This document shows, one piece after another, positions 5,861 through 12,154 of a stretch of 16,332 bases of DNA. This DNA is from Nitrospirae bacterium CG2_30_53_67 (GTDB taxonomy: Bacteria; CG2-30-53-67). Position 1 is the stretch's first letter. Every line of letters begins with the position of its first letter. The translations under genes and the position numbers were made by a program. The notes below the pieces were generated by a model. The model had not been told where the DNA came from and made no database searches. It saw only the letters and a program-made list of their open reading frames with translations. The stretch is from NCBI GenBank assembly GCA_001873285.1, contig MNYV01000073.1, positions 1 through 16,332 of the forward strand, in the 5' to 3' direction.

Positions 5861-6011
5861 TCAGAAACCGGCTGTTGTTGACCACGAGTTGCAGGGTCTG
5901 TTTGCGGGCGTCTTCACTCCAGCCGATGAACTCGTCCCGGCAGCGCACCCGCCAGGCCGAGGCGCTGAAAGAAAGGCCTCCGAGCCAGCCGAAGCGCTCG
6001 TTCCATACCAA
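5748..6011 (-). pseudogene. DUF4338 (DruA-like) fragment, 5' part of the transposase fusion
   Basis: This 87-codon frame starts at TTG 6011 and ends at TGA 5748-5750. It encodes the middle of a DUF4338 domain: FGWLGGLSFSASAWRVRCRDE, FIGWSEDARKQTLQLVVNNS, RFLIAPMVKVPGLASHVL and RLAEDWQERYSYRP. The last conserved residues (YSYRP) continue as VLLETF in the overlapping frame if one C of CCCC at 5759-5762 is removed. Family members are much longer at the N-terminus; here no in-frame upstream continuation exists, so this is a truncated relic. DUF4338 is the domain of DruA of the Druantia anti-phage system, but no Druantia partner genes are present and the context is that of a transposase. Confidence 0.75.
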
Positions 6012-6263
6012 GAGGGTAGGTCGGCACTACAAGCCATTTCAAGAAGGCGCACCTTTCTATATCAATGGCTTACACTCTCCTTGCCTGGAAAATTCGTCCG
6101 TTTCAGGAGCGAGTTGCGGAAGTCGGGCTAATGAATAGACAAGAAGATGCAAATTGTTAAGTCCCTATCGTCATTATTGTAAGGCGGTTGATCATTATCC
6201 GTTCCCGGAGAGGCTGCAAAAAAAATATGTTCATGGTGTTTCATGTTTATTGTGTTTCAGTTG
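6012..6263. other. intergenic stretch without a supported gene
   Basis: No conserved DUF4338 N-terminus was found in any - strand frame, and no credible + gene occurs. The only content noted is AT-rich DNA with short similar motifs (ttcatggtg, tttcatgttt, tttattgtgtttc) around 6230-6260, just before the promoter of the next gene. The transposon boundary presumably lies here but no inverted repeat could be identified. Confidence 0.4.
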
Positions 6264-6292
6264 TTGACAGTTTCATTGCGGGGAAATATAAT
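6264..6292 (+). promoter_or_regulatory. perfect-consensus sigma-70 promoter
   Basis: TTGACA (6264-6269), a 17-nt spacer and TATAAT (6287-6292) match the housekeeping promoter consensus exactly. Transcription should start near 6299-6300, giving a leader of about 22 nt to ATG 6322 or essentially none to ATG 6301. Confidence 0.75.
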
Positions 6293-6321
6293 TTATAGAA
6301 ATGCTGCAAGAAAAGCCTTAT

Positions 6322-6630
6322 ATGAAAAAACTCAACTGCTGGGATATCAAGAAATGCGGCCGGGAACCCGGAGGTAGACATGTGCACGATCTGGGTGAAT
6401 GCCCTGCGGCAACATTGGGCAAACTTGATGGGGTGCACGGCGGCAGAAATGCAGGCCGGGCCTGCTGGGTCGTCGCGGGGACCCTGTGCGGCGGAAAGAT
6501 CCAGGGGACCTTCGCCAGGAAATATGACGACTGCAAGGTCTGTGACTTTTACAAAAAGGTACAGAAGGAAGAAAGGATGAATTTCGTCTTCGCTACGATC
6601 CTTCTGGGACGTCTGAACAGCCCAGAATGA
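6322..6630 (+). CDS. two-CW domain protein (small cysteine-rich)
   Basis: This 102-residue protein has two Cys-Trp pairs and spaced cysteines: Cys6-Trp7, Cys12, Cys27, Cys48-Trp49, Cys56, Cys71 and Cys74, with GGRNAGRACWVVAGTLCGGK in the centre. That is the pattern of the two-CW domain found in anaerobic bacteria, whose function is unknown. The cysteines suggest metal or iron-sulfur binding. ATG 6322 is preferred over ATG 6301 because relatives begin close to the first CW (KKLNCWDIKKCG). The SD-like AGAAAAG before 6322 is weak. It is driven by the consensus promoter at 6264-6292 and stands alone, facing the - strand gene at 6729. Confidence 0.8.
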   Translation: MKKLNCWDIKKCGREPGGRHVHDLGECPAATLGKLDGVHGGRNAGRACWVVAGTLCGGKIQGTFARKYDDCKVCDFYKKVQKEERMNFVFATILLGRLNSPE

Positions 6631-6654
6631 CCGGTTACCTATCTACACATGGGG

Positions 6655-6681
6655 CATACCCACCGGGGGGTTATGTCTTTT
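6655..6681. terminator. possible terminator between convergent genes
   Basis: CATACCC (6655-6661) and GGTTATG (6669-6675) form a 6-of-7 bp stem followed by TCTTTT on the + strand. It sits 25 nt after the two-CW gene and about 50 nt before the end of the convergent - strand gene. Confidence 0.35.
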
Positions 6682-6728
6682 CCCTTGAAATATGATCCAA
6701 TGATCAATGGGTGACCCCTTGGCTGAGA

Positions 6729-7562
6729 TTATCTGACCTTGGTGGCGGCGCGCCAGCCCAGTTCGTAGAAGTCGGTCATGCAGGAGGGGCAGCGGGGCCA
6801 TTCGATACCCAGGATCGAGTATATCTCATCCTCCAGGTAATCCACGCTGAAGAAGCTCTCGTCCAGGGCGATCCCGCCGCTCTTTACTTTTTTCCCCTTG
6901 TACATGGAATAGACATTGAGCAGGCTTCCCGAGACCTTGGCGTTGTATTGGTTTGCCACCTTTCTGGCCTCGTCGCTCCTCTGGGCGCAGATGATCTTGA
7001 TGTCGTCTGCGTCGAGCTGAACCACGACCTTTTTCACAAGGATTTTCGGAAGGTTTACGATCCGAACACGGGATGATTTTTCCACGGCTTTGAGGATGGC
7101 CTCGGTCCCTCTTTCCGCGTCATAAAGGGTCATGATGTTCAGGACATCCATCTGGTCTTCGAGGAGGATATCCCGGTGCATGGACTGGATGCATTTCACG
7201 CATCGTCTGTAGGTGATGCCCCCGATGTTGAGGATCTCTTTATCGTCGTACCAGATGTTGTAGATCTTATGCTTGAGAAAGATTTCACCCTTCTCTACGA
7301 CCCGTCCGTAAATCGTCCCTTTCATCTTCACGGAGGTGAAGACCTCTCTGCCGAGGTCCTGGATGTCGGCGGGGAGTCCGTCCACAAGGTTGTTGTACAA
7401 GGTCACTTTTTTCCCCTGGAGCAGGGGACGCCATTCCCGGATCAGATTGAGAGGAATATTAACAAGCTCAATACTGCTGTTCCGTTCAATCTCTTCCCGT
7501 AAGACCTTGAGACCTTCTTCAATGCTGAAAATCTCATCAACCTGGAACTCAAGGAGTGCCAT
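6729..7562 (-). CDS. unknown protein made of two tandem CxxC-ended repeats
   Basis: This 277-residue cytosolic protein has no signal peptide or membrane segment. It has an internal duplication: residues about 6-124 and 141-261 share a helix/strand pattern with matching cores EEGLKVLREEIERNSSIELV and ERGTEAILKAVEKSSRVRIV, both continuing VNxP. Next comes a strand of type KKVTLYN or DIKIICA, then an antiparallel beta part, and each unit ends in Cys-x-x-Cys (CVKC 121-124; CPSC 258-261). Four Cys in two pairs suggest one zinc site or two half-sites. The start is set at ATG 7562 because GGAGAG (7569-7574) lies 6 nt upstream; the earlier in-frame codon at 7586 has none. I do not recognise the family; a regulator or sensor is only a guess. 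It lies 107 nt downstream of the PATAN gene on the same strand. Confidence 0.7.
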   Translation of the reverse strand: MALLEFQVDEIFSIEEGLKVLREEIERNSSIELVNIPLNLIREWRPLLQGKKVTLYNNLVDGLPADIQDLGREVFTSVKMKGTIYGRVVEKGEIFLKHKIYNIWYDDKEILNIGGITYRRCVKCIQSMHRDILLEDQMDVLNIMTLYDAERGTEAILKAVEKSSRVRIVNLPKILVKKVVVQLDADDIKIICAQRSDEARKVANQYNAKVSGSLLNVYSMYKGKKVKSGGIALDESFFSVDYLEDEIYSILGIEWPRCPSCMTDFYELGWRAATKVR

Positions 7563-7669
7563 GGCCCTCTCTCCTGTTAAATCCATTTAATAGGATACAA
7601 CAAAGAGGGCATTCTTGACAAATCTATTTTTGATGGTCAAATAGAAACAGGGGGGAATGATATTCGGTT

Positions 7670-8404
7670 TCAGCAGGTCTCCACACGGCTTGCGGCTTTT
7701 TCGATGATTCCGACGGCCTGAAGCCCCATCAGGATACGGCAAATCTCGAAATCGCCGATTTCAAGTTCATTACAGATCTCCCGGACCGATCGGGCCTGAT
7801 GGAGCGCCTCGACCACCTTTTTTTCCTTGGGCTTCATGTATATCCTGTTGAGGATCTCCCCGTTTGATTCACAAAGCCTAAAGCGTGCGTCCAGGGAGCC
7901 GATCCCGGACTGGATGATTTTCCAGCTGGTGATGCGTCTCGTTCCATCCAGGATCAAATCCAGGGTTTTGGCCTTGAGCGTGATAGGCTCGCTTTTGAGA
8001 GGGTCCATGGAGATAAAGGTATAGCTCCCCCGGTCCCAGTGAAAGAGGCTCATGATGATCTCTTTGACTTGTTCTTTGACCGCCCAATTCAAATTCTGCT
8101 GTGTGATGACCCCCAGTTCCACAAGGATCTCCCCATGTCGCCGATTCGGCGTCATGAGCTCCGAGGATCGCTCGAAATCCTCGAGCGTGAGTTTCCCGTG
8201 CTGGAACAGGAAGATTCCCAGGCGGTCGTTCTCCCAGTTCGACGTGGCAAAAACGATGTTCCCGTTGTTGAGGTAGATCGACTTTTTGATCTCGTCCTGC
8301 TCAATGGTCAGCATCCCGCTTTCCAAGCGGTCACAAAGGGATTTCAGTATTCCGGACAGAGGGGTATTTTCAAGCCGGCCTTCCTGTTCAAAATAGATCT
8401 GCAT
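7670..8404 (-). CDS. PATAN-domain (DUF4388) protein
   Basis: This 244-residue protein starts with a DUF4388/PATAN domain (about residues 6-165: GRLENTPLSGILKSLCDRLESGMLTIEQ, IYLNNGNIVFATSNWENDRLG, HGEILVELGVITQQNLNWAV, LFHWDRGSYTF), as found in bacterial signalling proteins often linked to gliding, response regulators or Roadblock GTPase systems. The C-terminal segment (about 190-240, KKVVEALHQARSVREICNEL, RILMGLQAVGIIEK) looks like a small winged-helix module. ATG 8404 is chosen because GAGG lies 8 nt upstream (8413-8416) and the predicted transcript starts near 8477, excluding the longer ORF to 8512. No kinase or receiver gene is adjacent. Confidence 0.82.
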   Translation of the reverse strand: MQIYFEQEGRLENTPLSGILKSLCDRLESGMLTIEQDEIKKSIYLNNGNIVFATSNWENDRLGIFLFQHGKLTLEDFERSSELMTPNRRHGEILVELGVITQQNLNWAVKEQVKEIIMSLFHWDRGSYTFISMDPLKSEPITLKAKTLDLILDGTRRITSWKIIQSGIGSLDARFRLCESNGEILNRIYMKPKEKKVVEALHQARSVREICNELEIGDFEICRILMGLQAVGIIEKAASRVETC

Positions 8405-8483
8405 AGGGTCTGCCTCGTCAGGATTCCTTGTAGTTGGATGAAAATATGATCGGACCGATATGATATCCGTCCAGCTTTTTTCT

Positions 8484-8512
8484 ATTATATAATGGGATGG
8501 CCGCCTTTTCAA
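8484..8512 (-). promoter_or_regulatory. promoter of the PATAN gene
   Basis: On the - strand TTGAAA (8507-8512), a 17-nt spacer and a perfect TATAAT (8484-8489) precede the gene. The leader would be about 73 nt and includes small AT-rich inverted repeats (gatatcatatc). It separates this gene from the upstream nicotinate operon. Confidence 0.65.
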
Positions 8513-8551
8513 GGAGTTTAACCGGCTCTCTGCACGGACGGAACCAGGGGA

Positions 8552-9750
8552 TCATAGACTGGCGAGCTGGCCCAGGACAAATTCCCGGATTGGCCGGGGG
8601 TCTGGAAGGGTTTGGACGGCCTTCCCGCTGCTGAGCAGGGCGTTGAGAAGGTCGATATATGCTTTTCCGCAGGTACAGAGATCCTGCTTGTCTTTCAGCG
8701 GGAGGATCTTTCTGGCGCGGCAGTGGGGGCAAAAGACCACCCGTTTGGCCCCGGACCACTTGCCCCGTTTGGCCAGGGGCTTCCCTTCTATTTCCACGAT
8801 GTCCATGGCAAAGTCGACGACCGGGGCGTTGCTGATGAAGGTCCCGATGCCGTAGGCATCGACCACCGGATTGAGACGGAGGATCTCCTCTTCGTTGAGA
8901 CCGCCGCTGACAAAGAGCTTGAGGTCCTTAAATCCCCGAAGATCGAGTTCCCAGCGTACCTCCTGAAGGATCTTCAGGAAATCCCCTCGCCTGGAGCCGG
9001 GCGTATCGAGTCGCACCGCATAAAGATCCTTGCCCATGGCCTCGGCCACATTGAGGGTCTCGAACTTTTCATCGTGGAAGGTATCAATCAGGGAGACCCG
9101 TTTCACGGTTTTATCGATGATCTCGTGAAAGGCCCTGGTGGCTGTAAGGGTATCCCCCATGACCAGGATAAGGGCGTGGGGCATGGTCCCCACAGGCGCG
9201 GCCCCGATGAGTTCTGCGCTCTTTCCAACGGCGACAGCGTCGCACCCGCCGATATAGGCGCTCCGCTCGATCATCGGGACAATGGCCGGGTGCATCCTTC
9301 TGGCCCCGAAGCTGATCACGGCACGGTCACCCGCGGCCTTTTTGCAGCGTGCGGCGCGGGTCGCCACACCCGATGCCTGGCAGATCAGGCCGAGGAGGGC
9401 GGTTTCGAAGAGGGTGAAGTCCGTATACTCTCCCTCCACCTCCATAACCGGTTCCAGGGGATAGAAGATAGAGCCTTCTTTCATGGACCGGATGTGAACC
9501 GGGCGCCCTTCCATGAGTGAGGCGCATTCCTCGATCCCTGCGAGGACCCCCCATTCATAACCCATGGGGAGCTCCTTGGCAATGAACTCGGCCCGCACGT
9601 GTTTGCGGATCCCCTTTTTCTTCAAGACTTCGAGGGTCCGTTCAAAGTAGACATCGGTGATCTTACCCTGGCGTATCTCTTCATCGGTGGCCGTATGAAA
9701 TCTTTTTTTGTTCGTGTTCCTGCCCTTTCCCGGTCAGACGATCTCGGCAT
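8552..9750 (-). CDS. pncB: nicotinate phosphoribosyltransferase (apparent -1 frameshift near the start)
   Basis: The enzyme converts nicotinate plus PRPP to nicotinate mononucleotide in NAD salvage. The frame read through 8552-9625 and further upstream matches the archaeal-type family: RFHTATDEEIRQGKITDVYF at the N-terminus, FGARRMHPAI, GTMPHALILV, VRLDTPGSRRGD, KLFVSGGLNEEEI and YGIGTFIS. A C-terminal four-Cys knuckle (CPHC ... CTC) completes it. That frame has no ATG, GTG or TTG before the conserved start; it is closed by the TGA of the upstream gene. An excellent SD (AGGAGGT, 9756-9762) lies 5 nt before ATG 9750, but in another frame; the frames meet at an A7 run (9703-9709). A -1 shift there gives a 399-residue protein. 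A base lost in the run, or real slippage, are the options. It overlaps the nicotinamidase gene by 17 nt. Confidence 0.85.
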
Positions 9751-10267
9751 GGAGGACCTCCTGCATCTGCTTCAAGGCGAAGGCATGGTCCCCTGGGTCC
9801 AGTCCGGCCACGCCGTCCCGGAGAACGCTCACCTGATAACCCCGGGATCGGGCGTCCGCCACCGTATACAGAACGCAGATGTTGCTTACCACGCCGGTGA
9901 CCATGAGATGGCCAACCCCCAGGGATTTGAGCGTCCGGTCCAGTCCGCTCTGGTAGAAGCCCGAGTATCGTTTCTTTTTTATGATAACCTCTCCAGGTTC
10001 CGGGGCAAGAGAGTCGATGACCTCGGCGCCTCTGGTCCCCTCCATGGCGTGAGGCGGCCAGTATTCAAATTCCTGGTCGTCAGTGTCGTGTGCATCACAG
10101 ATGTAAATAACCGGAAGCCTTTGCGATCTCATTTCCTTTAGTTTTTCCTGAAGAAAAGGGATGATCCCCGCTGCCGAGGGGACCCTGAGCGGCGCCTCCG
10201 GAAGGATGAAGTCATTCAGCATATCGATCACCAGAAGGGCCTTTTTGGATCCGTGTTTTAATGCCAT
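9734..10267 (-). CDS. pncA: isochorismatase-family cysteine hydrolase, probable nicotinamidase
   Basis: This 177-residue protein has the catalytic triad of the family: Asp15 (LLVIDMLNDF), a Lys at about 98 (IIKKKRYSGF) and Cys131 (GVVSNICVLYT), plus the cis-peptide-like VTGVVSN. The DAHDTDDQEFEYWPPHAMEG segment supplies the likely metal site. Nicotinamidase (nicotinamide to nicotinate) is favoured over other isochorismatase-type hydrolases because the next gene, overlapping by 17 nt, encodes the enzyme that uses nicotinate. ATG 10267 is chosen with an AAGGGGTGA SD shortly upstream and because similarity begins at KKALLVIDM; the longer ORF to 10312 lacks support. Confidence 0.83.
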   Translation of the reverse strand: MALKHGSKKALLVIDMLNDFILPEAPLRVPSAAGIIPFLQEKLKEMRSQRLPVIYICDAHDTDDQEFEYWPPHAMEGTRGAEVIDSLAPEPGEVIIKKKRYSGFYQSGLDRTLKSLGVGHLMVTGVVSNICVLYTVADARSRGYQVSVLRDGVAGLDPGDHAFALKQMQEVLHAEIV

Positions 10268-10313
10268 ACAGATCACCCCTTCAGTACGGACATACAGCCT
10301 GTGGATGTTCAAT

Positions 10314-10322
10314 AGTATAGCA
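10314..10322 (-). promoter_or_regulatory. extended -10 promoter candidate of the nicotinamide salvage operon
   Basis: On the - strand TGC-TATACT forms an extended -10 (TGn plus 5/6 of TATAAT) about 47 nt before ATG 10267. No convincing -35 was seen. Upstream, 10323-10540 holds a small hairpin (GCCGTC/GACGGC, 10474-10488) and no credible gene. Confidence 0.35.
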
Positions 10323-10540
10323 CATTCCCTGGAAAATGCACTTTGCAGGGGAAAGGCTCAATTCATGCCAGTTTTAAAAGAAGGTTTAGATTTTCAGTTC
10401 ATCTCCAAAAGAGTGGGTGAAAACATCAGGGGTCAAGGATTACGCTTCGCGTGCACCGCTTTTCTCCATCTTTGCCGTCTGCGACGGCTACTACACTGTG
10501 GTATCTTGGGGTCCAGGGGTCAAGTGAAGTGCTCGCCACT

Positions 10541-10765
10541 TTACAGATTCAGAAATTCATCAACCGTTAATCTCGCCTGTCTCAGGATATGTGAAAGTGT
10601 AGAGCGTTTGATTGGACGGTGGGCGGGAACAGTAAGCTTGAGTACCTCCGTCTGAGTGTGTTTCTGCAGGCGTATGTGGCTGCCTTTCTGCCTGACGACA
10701 ACCCACCCCCCGCGCCGCAGAGCCTTGATCACTTCTTCATAGCCGAGGCTCGGGACTTTCGTCAT
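10541..10765 (-). CDS. hicA: HicA-family toxin
   Basis: This 74-residue protein has the double-stranded-RNA-binding-like HicA fold: EEVIKALRRGGWVVVRQKGSH, with the catalytic His30 in the motif GSHIRL, then LKLTVPAHRPIKRSTLSHILRQARLTVDEF. HicA cleaves mRNA independently of ribosomes. Its ATG overlaps the stop of the antitoxin gene (ATGA, 4 nt). Here the antitoxin precedes the toxin, the reverse of the classical hicA-hicB order but common in this family. Confidence 0.92.
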   Translation of the reverse strand: MTKVPSLGYEEVIKALRRGGWVVVRQKGSHIRLQKHTQTEVLKLTVPAHRPIKRSTLSHILRQARLTVDEFLNL

Positions 10766-10965
10766 ACCGCTATGTCCAGAAATTCGGCGTCTTGAGCAAA
10801 ATCAAGATCATCATCAACCGGCTCAAGATACAGTTCTATCGCCTCCTTTATGTTGGTGAGAGCTTTCTCTCTCGTATCGCCTTCGCTTATACAACCCGGC
10901 AGCGCGGGCACGATTACGGTATATCCCCCGTCTTCACTCGGCTCTAATATAACTCTGATTTTCAT
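10762..10965 (-). CDS. hicB: HicB-family antitoxin
   Basis: This 67-residue partial RNase H-like fold has the typical motif VILEPSEDGGYTVIVPALPG, followed by CISEGDTREKALTNIKEAIE and an acidic tail. It lacks a separate C-terminal DNA-binding domain, so it is the short type. AGGAGG (10974-10979) lies 8 nt upstream of ATG 10965. It is coupled to the HicA gene by a 4-nt overlap. Confidence 0.92.
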   Translation of the reverse strand: MKIRVILEPSEDGGYTVIVPALPGCISEGDTREKALTNIKEAIELYLEPVDDDLDFAQDAEFLDIAV

Positions 10966-11009
10966 TTACATAGCCTCCTGATGCTATTAACCCAACCCAC
11001 TTTGTTCTT

Positions 11010-11039
11010 ACTATATTATCAAACATGAGCCCATGTCAA
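11010..11039 (-). promoter_or_regulatory. hicBA promoter
   Basis: On the - strand a perfect TTGACA (11034-11039), an 18-nt spacer and TATAGT (11010-11015, 5/6) precede hicB. The predicted leader is about 40 nt. No clear palindromic operator was found beside it. Confidence 0.6.
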
Positions 11040-11130
11040 GATGTTCAAACAGCGCGGACCCATTCGTCGAGTCTTTGCCAAAGAGGGGAATTTCTCCCTC
11101 TGTGTTTAACGGTCAAGGCGCTTCTTGAAT

Positions 11131-12057
11131 TTAGGTGGCGGAAGATCGGGCCAGGTTCAAGAGACGGTCCAGGTTTTTCCTGTCCATCTCATCATTTTTC
11201 CCTTTGGGGGTCTCGAGGATCTTGGGGACGGTCTTGAAACGGGGGTCGGTCATGAGGCGGCGGAACGCCGGGAGCCCGATCTCCCCCTCACCGATATGTC
11301 CATGGCGGTCCACGCGGCTTTTGAACTCTTTTTGGGAATCATTGACGTGGATGCACCGGATCTTCTCAAGGCCGAAGCGCGCGATAAGAGCGCTCATGGT
11401 CTCTTCATATCCCTCGTCCGTTCGGATGTCGTAGCCGGCGGCGAAGATATGGCAGGTATCCACGCAGACCCCCAGCCGTTCGGGTTCAGTTACTGAGGAG
11501 ATGATCCGTTCGATCTGCTCGAAGGTGTATCCCAGGTTGGTCCCTTGGCCGGCCGTGGTTTCGAGCAGGATCTTCATGGCAAAGCCGCTCGTCTTTTTAT
11601 GCAGGTCGTTCAAGGATCGGCTGATCTGCAGCAGGCCCTCTTTCTCACCGGACCCCATGTGGGCGCCTGGGTGCATGACCAGATAAGGGATGCCTAGCGT
11701 CTCGGTCCGCTCCATCTCTTGGAGCAGGGAGTTCCGGGAGGCCTCGAGTTTCTTGGGGTCCGGGGAGGCGATATTGATGAGGTAAGAATCGTGCACCACC
11801 ACCGGTGAGATTCCGGTCTGTTTTTCCATGGTTTTGAATGAGAGGACTTCTTCCTCGGACAGGGGAGGGGCCTTCCATTGTGTTGCGTTCCGGGTGAAAA
11901 TCTGTATGGTGCGGCAGCCGAGATCACGGCCTCGGCCCAGGGAGAGGGAGATCCCGCCGGCAATGGACATGTGGGCGCCGATCAGAGGGGCATGCTTCGG
12001 GGTTGCCGGCCCCTTTCCCTTTGAGATTTTCTTAGACCTTGGTGAAGCTGACGCCAT
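11131..12057 (-). CDS. nfo: deoxyribonuclease IV (endonuclease IV, AP endonuclease)
   Basis: Endonuclease IV incises abasic sites in base-excision repair with a three-zinc centre. All nine expected ligands are visible: His89, His129, Glu166, Asp200, His203, His237, Asp250, His252 and Glu282, in the motifs VVVHDSY, VMHPGAH, LLETTAGQG, VDTCHIFAAGYD, IHVNDS, DRHGHIG and ILETPKG. Length (308) is slightly above the usual roughly 280 because of a basic N-terminal extension of about 24 residues before PLIGAHMSIAGG. The start at ATG 12057 has GAGG 8 nt upstream; a shorter form is possible. It lies 97 nt downstream of the phospholipase-like gene and may share its transcript. Confidence 0.95.
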   Translation of the reverse strand: MASASPRSKKISKGKGPATPKHAPLIGAHMSIAGGISLSLGRGRDLGCRTIQIFTRNATQWKAPPLSEEEVLSFKTMEKQTGISPVVVHDSYLINIASPDPKKLEASRNSLLQEMERTETLGIPYLVMHPGAHMGSGEKEGLLQISRSLNDLHKKTSGFAMKILLETTAGQGTNLGYTFEQIERIISSVTEPERLGVCVDTCHIFAAGYDIRTDEGYEETMSALIARFGLEKIRCIHVNDSQKEFKSRVDRHGHIGEGEIGLPAFRRLMTDPRFKTVPKILETPKGKNDEMDRKNLDRLLNLARSSAT

Positions 12058-12154
12058 CGGACAAACCTCACAAGTTACGCAAACCGTGTCTGCTGCATTA
12101 AAGGAGATCTTACAGGATGATCAGCAGGGTGGCAAGTCCGGAAACAGCGAGTTT

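Larger units (their letters stand above)
4109..6011 (-). mobile_element. degenerate IS4/IS50-group insertion sequence with DUF4338 (DruA-like) fusion
   Basis: Two - strand reading frames join into one protein: a DUF4338 C-terminal part (5748-6011, continuing into the second frame) followed by a Tn5-like DDE transposase. A single extra C in the run at 5759-5762 separates them. The N-terminal part of DUF4338 expected upstream of 6011 is not found in any frame up to about 6200, and the frame is closed by a TAG six codons before the TTG at 6011. Terminal inverted repeats could not be recognised, so the coordinates give only the coding remnant. It is likely immobile now. DUF4338-transposase fusions are a known architecture. 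Confidence 0.75.

Noticed and set aside
4109-6011. Druantia anti-phage system
   Set aside because: Only a truncated DUF4338 fused to a transposase is present; no DruB-E or helicase partners occur in the window.
8612-9520. 302-codon + frame opposite the phosphoribosyltransferase gene
   Set aside because: Antisense shadow of a well-recognised conserved enzyme; no SD and no recognisable domain.
10161-10655. 164-codon + frame between nicotinamidase and HicA genes
   Set aside because: It overlaps the ends of two real - strand genes and has no SD or conserved motif.
11082-11101. AGAGGG/CCCTCT hairpin downstream of nfo as a terminator
   Set aside because: The stem is 6 bp with only a short T stretch on the - strand, so it is too weak to annotate.
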